Positions 16,119 to 24,009 of a stretch of DNA of 64,000 nucleotides are shown one piece after another (position 1 is the stretch's first letter; each line of letters starts with the position of its first letter). A program made the translations under genes and the position numbers. The notes under the pieces were generated by a model that did not search any database, was not told the DNA's origin, and saw only the letters and a program-made list of their open reading frames with translations. Source of the stretch: Schlegelella_A sp035995885 (GTDB taxonomy: Bacteria > Pseudomonadota > Gammaproteobacteria > Burkholderiales > Burkholderiaceae_C). The stretch lies in assembly GCA_035995885.1 (NCBI GenBank), contig DASYKC010000193.1, positions 1 through 64,000 on the forward strand, in the 5' to 3' direction.

Positions 16119-16601
16119 TCATATCGGATAGATGATCGAGTTCGGGATCATCTCGCTGTCGAAGACGACGGTGCGGCTCTCGAACTTGAGGCCGTCGCTG
16201 GTGATGGCGACCACGTCGAGGTAGCGGCCGACGTTGAAGACCGTGCTCGGGCCGTCGAGCTTGGTGCGAAAGACGGAGTAGTTGGCCTCGCTCTCGATCC
16301 GGCCGGGGCTCGCGCCGCGAACCAGCGGCGCGCCGACGACATGGCGCTGGTAGTACGGGTCGTGGAAGAGCGTCTCGCGGATGCCGTAGACGCGATCCCT
16401 GAGCATGCCCTTGCTCTCGAACGAGAGCGTCGCCAGCGGCAGGCCGCGCTCGTGGTTCTCGCGCGGCACGAGGCGGTAGCGGCAATCGTCGACGAAGAAC
16501 TCCGGCCAGAGGTCCCAGTTGCCGGAGTCGACCGCGTACGCGTACTCGGCGTAGAGCTGCACCAGCGCGTGATACGTCGCGAAGTCGATCGCGACGCTCA
16601 T
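16119..16601 (-). CDS. nagH: salicylate 5-hydroxylase small (beta) oxygenase subunit
   Basis: The 160-residue product is a ring-hydroxylating dioxygenase beta subunit (SnoaL/NTF2-like cone): LVQLYAEYAYAVDSGNWDLWPEFF at the N-terminus, DCRYRLVPRENHERGLPLA, and MLRDRVYGIRETLFHDPYYQRHVV. Beta subunits are structural partners of the Rieske alpha subunit. Its position 31 bases after nagG and its sequence suit NagH, the partner in salicylate 5-hydroxylase. It precedes the ferredoxin gene by ten bases. Confidence 0.85.
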   Translation of the reverse strand: MSVAIDFATYHALVQLYAEYAYAVDSGNWDLWPEFFVDDCRYRLVPRENHERGLPLATLSFESKGMLRDRVYGIRETLFHDPYYQRHVVGAPLVRGASPGRIESEANYSVFRTKLDGPSTVFNVGRYLDVVAITSDGLKFESRTVVFDSEMIPNSIIYPI

Positions 16602-16632
16602 TGGTGCGCGTGCGCGCCTAGCGCGGCCCGGC

Positions 16633-17901
16633 TCATGCTTCCATCACCTCGCGCCAGTAGCGGTACATGCCGCGGATCAGCGTCTCGGTGACCATGTGGT
16701 CGCTGTCGGCGACGTCGCTGCCGCCGAGCTCGACGAGGGTGCGGTGGTCGGGCTTCTGCTCGAAGCCCTGCTGTGACAGCTCGATCACCTCGCCGTCGTC
16801 GGCCGAGACGAAGCCGGCCGGGCCGAACAGGTTGGCCTGGCGCAGGCGCCGCTCGGTCATCTCCGGCGTGTCGTCGGCGAAGCCGAAGTGGGTCCAGACG
16901 AAGTCGAAGGCGCCGTGGCCGTCGGGCTGGATGTGCCTCGTCGACACCGAGTTCACCTGCTGCTGCAGGATGACGCTCGGAAAGACGGTCGTCATCACCG
17001 CCGTCGGCCCGCCCCACCACGGCTCGGCGACGATGTCGAGGAAGCGCGGATCCTCGAGCTTCATGTCGGCCTTGAAGCTCGATACCTGCGTGACGTCGGC
17101 GGCGGCGCCGCTCTGCGTGCCCCGCGTCGAGATCATCGCGGCGTGGCGAAAGCGCCGGTCCATCACCAGCTGCGACTTGTTGTCGGCGCGCCAGAGGCCG
17201 AAGGTGACGAACCAGGTGTGCAGCAGGCCGGGGTGGTACGGGTCCTTGATGTTTTCCTGCATCAGCTTCCAGTTGCCCGGAATGCGCTGGCGGCTGTAGC
17301 CGTAGAGCTTGAGCGCGCGGCCGTCGAAGAGGCGATCGAAGTAGCCGAGGACGGCCGGGCCGAGGAAGTCCTCGAGCGATTCGACCTCGTGGTCGAACGA
17401 GGCGAAGACGACGCCGCCGCGCGCCGCGACCTTGAGCTTGGTGAGGCCGTTGTCGGCGGGCTTGAAGTCGGCCGGCATGCCGCCCTGGACCTTGCCGTCC
17501 TGCTTCACGCCGCGCCGGAACGGCACGCCCTGCAGGTCGCCCTTGAGCGAATAGTTCCACTGGTGGTACGGGCAGGTGAAGTCCTTGCGGTTGCCGTGCC
17601 GCTCGCGGCAAAAGCTCATGCCGCGGTGCGCGCAGACGTTCTCGACGACGTGGATCTCGCCGTCCTGCGCGCGCACCAGGATCACCGAGCGCTCGCCGAC
17701 GACGGTTCGCTTGAAGTCGCCCGGGTTCGCGATCTCGGCCTCGAGGCCGACGTAGCACCAGTGGCCGCGATAGAAGAAGCGCTCGAGCTCGCGCCGGTGC
17801 AGCGCCTCGCTCGTGTAGGCGGCGAACGGGACCCGGCTCGTGCCCGCGCCGGGCCAGGCAAGCGCGGCGGGATCGGCGACCGGATCGATGGCGGAGACCA
17901 T
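16633..17901 (-). CDS. nagG: salicylate 5-hydroxylase large (alpha) oxygenase subunit
   Basis: The 422-residue protein has a Rieske centre (C90-A-H92 and C110-P-Y-H113) and a mononuclear iron site in ENIKDPYHPGLLH (D220, H223, H228). Long stretches such as ELERFFYRGHWCYVGLEAEI and NYSLKGDLQGVPFRRGVKQD match, from memory, the NagG subunit that hydroxylates salicylate to gentisate. Close relatives acting on anthranilate or other 2-substituted benzoates cannot be excluded. It leads a three-gene operon with nagH and a ferredoxin. No gentisate dioxygenase, reductase or LysR regulator lies nearby. ATG at 17901 starts the homologous region. Confidence 0.85.
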   Translation of the reverse strand: MVSAIDPVADPAALAWPGAGTSRVPFAAYTSEALHRRELERFFYRGHWCYVGLEAEIANPGDFKRTVVGERSVILVRAQDGEIHVVENVCAHRGMSFCRERHGNRKDFTCPYHQWNYSLKGDLQGVPFRRGVKQDGKVQGGMPADFKPADNGLTKLKVAARGGVVFASFDHEVESLEDFLGPAVLGYFDRLFDGRALKLYGYSRQRIPGNWKLMQENIKDPYHPGLLHTWFVTFGLWRADNKSQLVMDRRFRHAAMISTRGTQSGAAADVTQVSSFKADMKLEDPRFLDIVAEPWWGGPTAVMTTVFPSVILQQQVNSVSTRHIQPDGHGAFDFVWTHFGFADDTPEMTERRLRQANLFGPAGFVSADDGEVIELSQQGFEQKPDHRTLVELGGSDVADSDHMVTETLIRGMYRYWREVMEA

Positions 17902-17971
17902 GGCCGATTCTCGACCGGCGCCGGCTCGGCGGGACGAGGTCTTTCCCGTCCCGTCCGATGCGCCGCCTACG

Positions 17972-20221
17972 TCACGCGGCGACCAGACCGGCGCGCGCCA
18001 GCGGCAGCCGGCGCACGCGCGGCCCGCCGAGGCGGGCGATCGCATTGACGACCGCCGGCGCGAGCGGCGGAACGCCCGGCTCGCCGACGCCGGTCGGCTT
18101 GGCGTCGCTGGCGACGATGTGCACCTCGACCTTCGGCATCTCGTAGATGCGCAGGCTCCGGTAGGTGTCGAAGTTGCGCTGCGCCGCCCGGCCGTTCCGG
18201 ATCTCGATCTCGCCGTAGTAGAGCGCGCCGAGGGCAAAGCCGATGCAGCCCTCCATCTGGGCCCGGATCACGTCCGGGTTGACGGCGACGCCGCAGTCGA
18301 CCGCGCAGACGACGCGCTCGACCTTGACCTTGCCGTTGGTCATCGACACCTCGGCGACCTGGGCGACGAAGGAATCGAACGACTCGTGCATCGCCAGGCC
18401 CTGGGCGACGCCGCGCCGCCTCGGCTTGCCCCAGCCCGCCTTGTCGGCCGCGAGGCGCAGCACCGCCGCGGCGCGCGGGCTCTTGTCGAGCAGCGCCAGG
18501 CGGAACGCGAGCGGATCCTTGCCGGCGGCCGCGGCGAGCTCGTCCATCATGGTCTCCATGACGAACGCGGTGTGCGTGTTGCCGACCGAGCGCCACCAGA
18601 GCGGCCGCACGGCGAGCGACGGGGAATGCAGCTCGCCCTGCAGCATCGGCAGCGAATAGGCGCTCGGCGAGACGCCTTCGACCGAGGTCGGGTCGATGCC
18701 GTCCTTGACCATCATCGGCTCCATCACGGTGCCCGTCATGATCGACTGGCCGACGACGACGTGCTTCCAGTCGGCGACGCGGCCGAGCGTGTCGACAGAG
18801 GCCTTGACGCTGTGCACGTACATCGGCCGATAGAGGCCCGCGCCGGTGTCGTCCTCGCGCGTGTACTGAAGGCGCACCGGCGCGCGGCCGCCGATCGCCT
18901 TAGCGACGTGGACGGCAGCGACGGTGAAGTCGGACCAGGCGTTGGCGCGCCGGCCGAAGCTGCCGCCCGAGACCAGCGTGTGCAGCTTGACCTTCTCCAT
19001 CGGCACGCCGGCGGCCTCGGCGCCGAACTGGTGGTCGAAGGTCGGGAACTGGTGGCCGCTCCAGGTCTCGAGCATGCCGTCGTGCAGCCAGGCGACGCAG
19101 TTCATCGGCTCCATCGACGCGTGGGCGAGGAACGGGAACTCGTAGACCGCCTCGACCGTCTTCGCCGCGGGCGTCGCGGCGGCGCTCGCCTTCGCGAACG
19201 GCTTGCCGGGCTGCGCGGCCTGCGCCTTGTAGCTGGCGAGGAGCTGCTCGCTGTCGAGCGCGCCGCTGCCCGACTCGTCCCACTGCGCCTTGAGCGCGCG
19301 CCGGCCCTGCAGCGCCGCCCACGTGCCGGTCGCGACGACGGCGACGCCTTCCGGGACCTGGACGACGTCGGTCACGCCCGCGACCTTCTTCGCCTCGCTC
19401 GCGTCGAACGAGACCAGCTTGGCGCCGAAGCTCGGCGGCCAGGCGATCACCGCGGTGAGCAGGCCCGGCAGCTTGACGTCGATCGTGTAGACGGCGCTGC
19501 CGTCGCACTTGGACGCCGAGTCGACGCGCGGGGTCGCCTTGTCCTTGCCGATGTAGACGAACTGCTCCGGCGTCTTCAGCACCGGATCGCCGCCGAGCTT
19601 GACCGCGCTCGCCGCCTGCGCCATCTCGCCGTACGTGGCGCGCTTGCCCGAGGCATGCGTGAGCACGCTCCGGCTGGCGCGCACCTCGCTCGCCGGCACT
19701 TTCCACGCGTCGGCGGCGGCGGCGACGAGCATGGCGCGCGCCTGCGCGCCGGCGTTGCGGTACTGCAGGTACGAGTTGGCGATCGCCGACGAGCCGCCGG
19801 TGCCTTGCAGGCCGAACGCGAGGTTGGCGTAGCGCTTCGTGTCCGACGGCGCGTACTCGGTGCGAACGAGCGCCCAGTCGGCGTCGAGCTCGTCGGCGAC
19901 GAGCGAGGCGAGGCCGGTCGTGTTGCCCTGGCCCATCTCGTGGTGCTTGCAGACGATGGTGACGAGGTTGTCGCTGCCGACGCGAACGAAGTCGTTGGGC
20001 GCGAGCGGGCCGGTCGCCGCGCCCTCGGCACCGGGCGCGGCCGGCGCGGCCGCGTGGGAGGCGTCGTGCGCGCCCCAGCCGACCGCGACGACGAGGCCGC
20101 CCGCGGCCTGCAGCACGGCGCGCCGCGTCAGGTGCGGCGTCGCGTCGGGCGCGTCGGTGGCGGGCAGGCGATCCGCGAGCTGCGCGAGCGCGGCACGGTC
20201 GAGATGACGAAAGACGTGCAT
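17972..20221 (-). CDS. exported molybdenum hydroxylase large subunit (IorB-like)
   Basis: The 749-residue protein belongs to the xanthine oxidase superfamily. It has a twin-arginine-like signal (LTRRAVLQAAGGLVVAVGW), the molybdopterin-binding segments HHEMGQGNTTGLASLVADELDA and GGSFGRRANAW, and the catalytic glutamate motif KPTGVGEPG near the C-terminus. It pairs with the 2Fe-2S subunit gene 12 bases upstream, giving the two-subunit layout of isoquinoline 1-oxidoreductase and membrane-linked aldehyde dehydrogenases. The Tat signal places it in the periplasm. The substrate (N-heteroaromatic or aldehyde) is not deducible. No XdhC-like maturation gene is present nearby. Confidence 0.88.
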   Translation of the reverse strand: MHVFRHLDRAALAQLADRLPATDAPDATPHLTRRAVLQAAGGLVVAVGWGAHDASHAAAPAAPGAEGAATGPLAPNDFVRVGSDNLVTIVCKHHEMGQGNTTGLASLVADELDADWALVRTEYAPSDTKRYANLAFGLQGTGGSSAIANSYLQYRNAGAQARAMLVAAAADAWKVPASEVRASRSVLTHASGKRATYGEMAQAASAVKLGGDPVLKTPEQFVYIGKDKATPRVDSASKCDGSAVYTIDVKLPGLLTAVIAWPPSFGAKLVSFDASEAKKVAGVTDVVQVPEGVAVVATGTWAALQGRRALKAQWDESGSGALDSEQLLASYKAQAAQPGKPFAKASAAATPAAKTVEAVYEFPFLAHASMEPMNCVAWLHDGMLETWSGHQFPTFDHQFGAEAAGVPMEKVKLHTLVSGGSFGRRANAWSDFTVAAVHVAKAIGGRAPVRLQYTREDDTGAGLYRPMYVHSVKASVDTLGRVADWKHVVVGQSIMTGTVMEPMMVKDGIDPTSVEGVSPSAYSLPMLQGELHSPSLAVRPLWWRSVGNTHTAFVMETMMDELAAAAGKDPLAFRLALLDKSPRAAAVLRLAADKAGWGKPRRRGVAQGLAMHESFDSFVAQVAEVSMTNGKVKVERVVCAVDCGVAVNPDVIRAQMEGCIGFALGALYYGEIEIRNGRAAQRNFDTYRSLRIYEMPKVEVHIVASDAKPTGVGEPGVPPLAPAVVNAIARLGGPRVRRLPLARAGLVAA

Positions 20222-20233
20222 GGCGCTCCTCCG

Positions 20234-20692
20234 TCAGGCAAGCGTTGCCGATGCCGCATGGATCGCGGCGCGGATGCGGTGGTACGTGGCGCAGCGGCAG
20301 AGGTTGCCGGCCATCGCCCGGTCGATGTCGGTATCGCTCGGGCGCGGCTTCTTCTCGAGCAGCGCGGTCGCCGACATGATCTGGCCCGACTGGCAATAGC
20401 CGCACTGGACGACGTCGAGGTCGACCCAGGCCTTCTGCACCGCCTTGGCGGCGCGCGACGAGACGCCCTCGATCGTCGTCACCTTGCGGCCGGCGACCGC
20501 CGAGACGGGCGCCGCGCACGAGCGCATCGGCTCGCCGTCGACGTGCACGGTGCAGGCGCCGCACTGGGCGATGCCGCAGCCGTACTTGGTGCCGGTGAGG
20601 CCGAGGTCCTCGCGCAGCACCCACAGCAGCGGGGTCTCGGGATCGACGTCGAGCTCGCGGCTCCGGCCGTTGACGTTCAGCATGAGAGCCAT
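20234..20692 (-). CDS. 2Fe-2S subunit of the molybdenum hydroxylase (IorA-like)
   Basis: The 152-residue subunit carries a plant-type 2Fe-2S motif (GTKYGCGIAQCGACTVHVDG then C) and an all-alpha second cluster (QCGYCQSGQ and GNLCRCATYHRI), as in IorA and CoxS. It passes electrons from the Mo centre to an external acceptor. The start at 20692 is supported by AGGAG seven bases upstream. It has no signal peptide of its own and is probably carried out by its Tat-tagged partner. It is divergent from the di-heme cytochrome c gene with a 68-base spacer. Confidence 0.92.
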   Translation of the reverse strand: MALMLNVNGRSRELDVDPETPLLWVLREDLGLTGTKYGCGIAQCGACTVHVDGEPMRSCAAPVSAVAGRKVTTIEGVSSRAAKAVQKAWVDLDVVQCGYCQSGQIMSATALLEKKPRPSDTDIDRAMAGNLCRCATYHRIRAAIHAASATLA

Positions 20693-20760
20693 GCCTCTGC
20701 TCCTGAAAGAATTCGATCGCACGAGTATGCTCGCGACGGAAAAATTCTGGAGCGCAGGCG

Positions 20761-21357
20761 ATGAACACGGCAAGGGGGACAGGGGCGATGGCGATGCTCT
20801 TCCTCGCCATCTGGGCGGGTCCGGCGGCGCGGGCGGCCGACCTGCGCAGCGCCGACAGCTTCAACACGATCGCCGACCGCGCCGAGCGCTCGCGCGCGCT
20901 CTTCGCCGAGGCCGGCAAGGTGCTGCAGCATCCGCGCTGCCTCAACTGCCATCCGGTCGGCGACCGGCCGACGCAGGGCAACGACATGCACCCGCACAGC
21001 CCGCTGGTCGTTCGCGGCGACGACGACAAGGGCGCCGTCGCGATGCGCTGCACGACCTGCCATCAGGCCAGGAACTTCGATCCCGCGGGCGTTCCCGGCC
21101 ATCCGCTCTGGCACGTCGCACCGCTCTCGATGGCCTGGCAGACGAGGACGCTCGGCCAGATCTGCGCCCAGATGAAGGACCCGGCGAAGAACGGCGGCAA
21201 GACGCTCGCGCAGATCCAGGAGCACCTGGCGCACGACTCGCTCGTCGGCTGGGGCTGGCACCCCGGCGGCACGCGCGAGCCGGCGCCTGGCACGCAGGAG
21301 CAGCTCGGCGTGCTCGCCGCGGCGTGGATCGCGACCGGCGCGGAGTGCCCGCGCTGA
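20761..21357 (+). CDS. di-heme c-type cytochrome linked to the molybdenum hydroxylase
   Basis: The 198-residue precursor has a signal peptide ending about AARA and two haem c sites, CLNCH (60-64) and CTTCH (97-101). It is probably the periplasmic electron acceptor of the IorAB-like enzyme, because the genes are divergent across a short shared promoter region and Tat-exported Mo hydroxylases of this type commonly pair with cytochromes. GGAG precedes the ATG by eight bases. The C-terminal part (LVGWGWHPGGTREPAPG) is conserved-looking but of unknown role. Confidence 0.88.
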   Translation: MNTARGTGAMAMLFLAIWAGPAARAADLRSADSFNTIADRAERSRALFAEAGKVLQHPRCLNCHPVGDRPTQGNDMHPHSPLVVRGDDDKGAVAMRCTTCHQARNFDPAGVPGHPLWHVAPLSMAWQTRTLGQICAQMKDPAKNGGKTLAQIQEHLAHDSLVGWGWHPGGTREPAPGTQEQLGVLAAAWIATGAECPR

Positions 21358-21432
21358 CGTCGTCGAACGCCGCCGCCCTGGCCGCGGCGAACGGCGCGCC
21401 CGTAGCTCGCGGCGCGCCGGTGCGAATCGTCG

Positions 21433-22194
21433 TCAGGCCATCGTCGGGTTCGGCTTCAGGATCGCGAACGATGCACCCTGCGGGTCGACGAACATCGCCA
21501 GCCGGCCGACGCCGGGGATGTCGCTCGGCGGCACGGTGACGGTCGCGCCGAGCGCCTTGGCCTTGTCGGTCTGGGCATCGCAGTCGGCGACGCAGACGTA
21601 GGGCGTCCACATCGTCGGCATCTGCGCGTGCATCGACTTGTAGAGGCCGGCGCGGCCCTTCTCGCCCTGGTTCAGCACGTTGTACGTGCCCTCGGGCATC
21701 TGCATCGCGTCGTGGGTGAAGCCGAAGACCTTCTCGTAGAACGCGAGCGCCATCTTCTCGTCCTGGGTCGAGAGCTCGTTCCAGATCCAACCGCCGGGCG
21801 GCGTCGTCTCGGTCTCGGCCGGATCGCCCTGAGTGCCGTGCCACAGCGAGAAGACGCCGCCGGTCGGGTCGGCGATCGTCGCCGAGCGGCCGGCCGAGCC
21901 TTGGTCGCTCGGCGCCATCAGGCTCTTCGCGCCGGCGGCGAGGGCGGCCTTGTAGCTGGCATCGACGTCGCTGACCGAGAGGTACGACATCCATTGCGGC
22001 GGCGCGCCCGCGGGCGCCGGCGCATAGCCGCCGATGCCGGTCTCGCCGTTGTGGATCACCGGATACGGATCGCCGCTCGGCACGGCCATCAGCTCGGTGT
22101 TCCAGCCGAACAGCTTTTCGTAGAAGGCGCGTGCTTTCGGGATGTCGTTCGAGAGGTGCTCGAACCAGACGAATCTTCCAGGCGTGTATGACAT
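21433..22194 (-). CDS. tandem-domain VOC (glyoxalase/bleomycin-resistance-like) protein
   Basis: The 253-residue protein contains two vicinal-oxygen-chelate modules. The first starts at GRFVWFEHLSNDIPKARAFYEKLFGW and the second at GGWIWNELSTQDEKMALAFYEKVFGF; each ends in a PxGxxFxL-type strand (DPTGGVFSLW, DPQGASFAIL). Each module supplies beta-alpha-beta-beta-beta units. Metal ligands are only partly evident and the substrate is unknown. GAAGGAG sits a few bases before the ATG at 22194. It stands alone, convergent with the cytochrome c gene. Confidence 0.9.
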   Translation of the reverse strand: MSYTPGRFVWFEHLSNDIPKARAFYEKLFGWNTELMAVPSGDPYPVIHNGETGIGGYAPAPAGAPPQWMSYLSVSDVDASYKAALAAGAKSLMAPSDQGSAGRSATIADPTGGVFSLWHGTQGDPAETETTPPGGWIWNELSTQDEKMALAFYEKVFGFTHDAMQMPEGTYNVLNQGEKGRAGLYKSMHAQMPTMWTPYVCVADCDAQTDKAKALGATVTVPPSDIPGVGRLAMFVDPQGASFAILKPNPTMA

Positions 22195-22392
22195 GAAGGC
22201 TCCTTCGCAAGGTGCTTGCCGGATAAAGGGAGGTCGGCGCGAGCGCGGCTCGGCCGACCCGACATTCGGCGAGCGCGGGTCCGAAAAGTCAAGACGGGCG
22301 AATGCAAAGGCCGTGTCGCCAGCAGGTTTGCCCGCGTTGCCGCGACCCGGGCCGCCGCCGAGAATCGTCAGCCCGACACGACCCGCGCCCGC

Positions 22393-24009
22393 ATGAGATT
22401 CAGCTTCGCCCCGATCGCCCTCGCCCTCTCGATCGCGCTCGCCTCGTGCAGCGCCCCGGCACCGCGCGGCGACGACCGCCGTGCCCTCGACGCGATCGAC
22501 ACCCTGGTCGTCATCTATGCCGAGAACCGCGCCTTCGACAACCTGTTCGGCCTGTTCCCGGGCGCCAACGGCATTCCCGGCGTCAACCCGAGCGCGATCG
22601 GTGCCGTCGTGCCGCAGATCGATCGCGACGGCGCGCCGATGGCGACGCTGCCGCCTGCATGGGGCGGCCTCACCGCGGCGAACCAGACGACGACCGTGAC
22701 GCAGGCGCAGACCGTCGGCATGCCGAACCGGCCGTTTCCGATCGACGGCGCCAACGCGATCGCGGGCACGGGGGTCGCGGTGCCGCTCGAGGTCGCGACG
22801 CGCGATCTCGTCCACCGCTACTACAACAACATCATGCAGATCGACGGCGGCCGCAACGACCGCTTCGCCGCCTACTCCGATGCCGGCGGCCTGACGATGG
22901 GCTACTACGACGGCAGCCGCCTGGCGATGTGGCAGGTGGCGCGCCGCTACACCCTCGCCGACAACTTCTTCATGGGCGCCTTCGGCGGCTCGTTCCTGAA
23001 CCACCAGTACCTGGTCTGCGCCTGCATCCCCGAGTACCCGAACGCCGACGCGGCCGGCTCGCCGGCGCGAAATTCGATCTCGCAGATCGAGACCGATGCG
23101 CAGGGCCGCTTCGTCCGCCTCGTGCCGGCCGACGACGCGGCGAGCAGCGCCCTCGCCGGCGCGCCGCGCTATCGCCTCGACGGCACGCTCACCGCCAAGG
23201 ACGCGAGCGGCGTATTCCACGCCGTCAACACGATGCAGCCGCCCTATCAGCCGAGCAACATCGCGCCCGCGGCCGGCGCCGATCCGCGCTACGGCGACCC
23301 GGCGGCGGCGACGACGCTGCCGGCGCAGACGCTGGCGACGATCGCCGATCGCCTCGACGCGAAAGGGGTGTCGTGGGCCTGGTACGGCGGTGCCTGGAAA
23401 GCGGCGAGCGCGGGAACGCCGGAAGCGCGCGCGATCATCTACAAGGGCGCGGTCCAGTTCCAGGCGCATCACCAGCCGTTCAACTACTTCGCCGCGTTCG
23501 ACCCGGCGGCACGTGGCGCGTACCGGGCCGCGCACCTGAGGGACTTCGACAGCGAGTTCCTCGCCGACGCCGGTGCCGGCCGCCTGCCCGCGGTCAGCTT
23601 CTACAAGCCGCAGGGCAATCTCAACCAGCACCCCGGCTACGCCAACGTCAGCGACGGCGACGCGCACATCGCCGGCGTCGTCGCCGCGCTCGAGAAGAGC
23701 CCGCAGTGGCCGCGCATGCTCGTCGTCGTCACCTACGACGAGAACGGCGGCTTCTGGGACCACGCGCGCGTCCCGAAGGGCGAGCGCTGGGGGCCGGCGA
23801 CGCGCGTGCCGGCGATCATCGTCTCGCCGCTCGCAAAGAAAGGCTTCGTCGACAAGACGCCGTACGACACCGGCTCGATCCTGCGCTTCATCACGCGGCG
23901 CTGGAACCTGGCGCCGCTGCCCGGCATCGAGCTGCGCGACCGCGCCCTCGCCGCCAACGGCGAGGCGCCGATGGGCGACCTGAGCGCCGCCCTCGAGCCG
24001 CGGCGATGA
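22393..24009 (+). CDS. lipoprotein phosphoesterase (AcpA / phospholipase C family)
   Basis: The 538-residue protein starts with a lipoprotein signal (LALASC) and has the PF04185 phosphoesterase pattern: IDTLVVIYAENRAFDNLFGLFPGANG holds the metal-binding Glu/Asn, then NFFMGAFGGSFLNHQYLVCA, and VVVTYDENGGFWDHARVPKGERWGP carries the Asp/His metal ligands. Relatives are acid phosphatases such as AcpA and phospholipases C. It would act in the periplasm or outer membrane. The ATG follows a 198-base gap from the VOC gene. Its last codons overlap the start of the peptidase gene as ATGA. Confidence 0.88.
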   Translation: MRFSFAPIALALSIALASCSAPAPRGDDRRALDAIDTLVVIYAENRAFDNLFGLFPGANGIPGVNPSAIGAVVPQIDRDGAPMATLPPAWGGLTAANQTTTVTQAQTVGMPNRPFPIDGANAIAGTGVAVPLEVATRDLVHRYYNNIMQIDGGRNDRFAAYSDAGGLTMGYYDGSRLAMWQVARRYTLADNFFMGAFGGSFLNHQYLVCACIPEYPNADAAGSPARNSISQIETDAQGRFVRLVPADDAASSALAGAPRYRLDGTLTAKDASGVFHAVNTMQPPYQPSNIAPAAGADPRYGDPAAATTLPAQTLATIADRLDAKGVSWAWYGGAWKAASAGTPEARAIIYKGAVQFQAHHQPFNYFAAFDPAARGAYRAAHLRDFDSEFLADAGAGRLPAVSFYKPQGNLNQHPGYANVSDGDAHIAGVVAALEKSPQWPRMLVVVTYDENGGFWDHARVPKGERWGPATRVPAIIVSPLAKKGFVDKTPYDTGSILRFITRRWNLAPLPGIELRDRALAANGEAPMGDLSAALEPRR

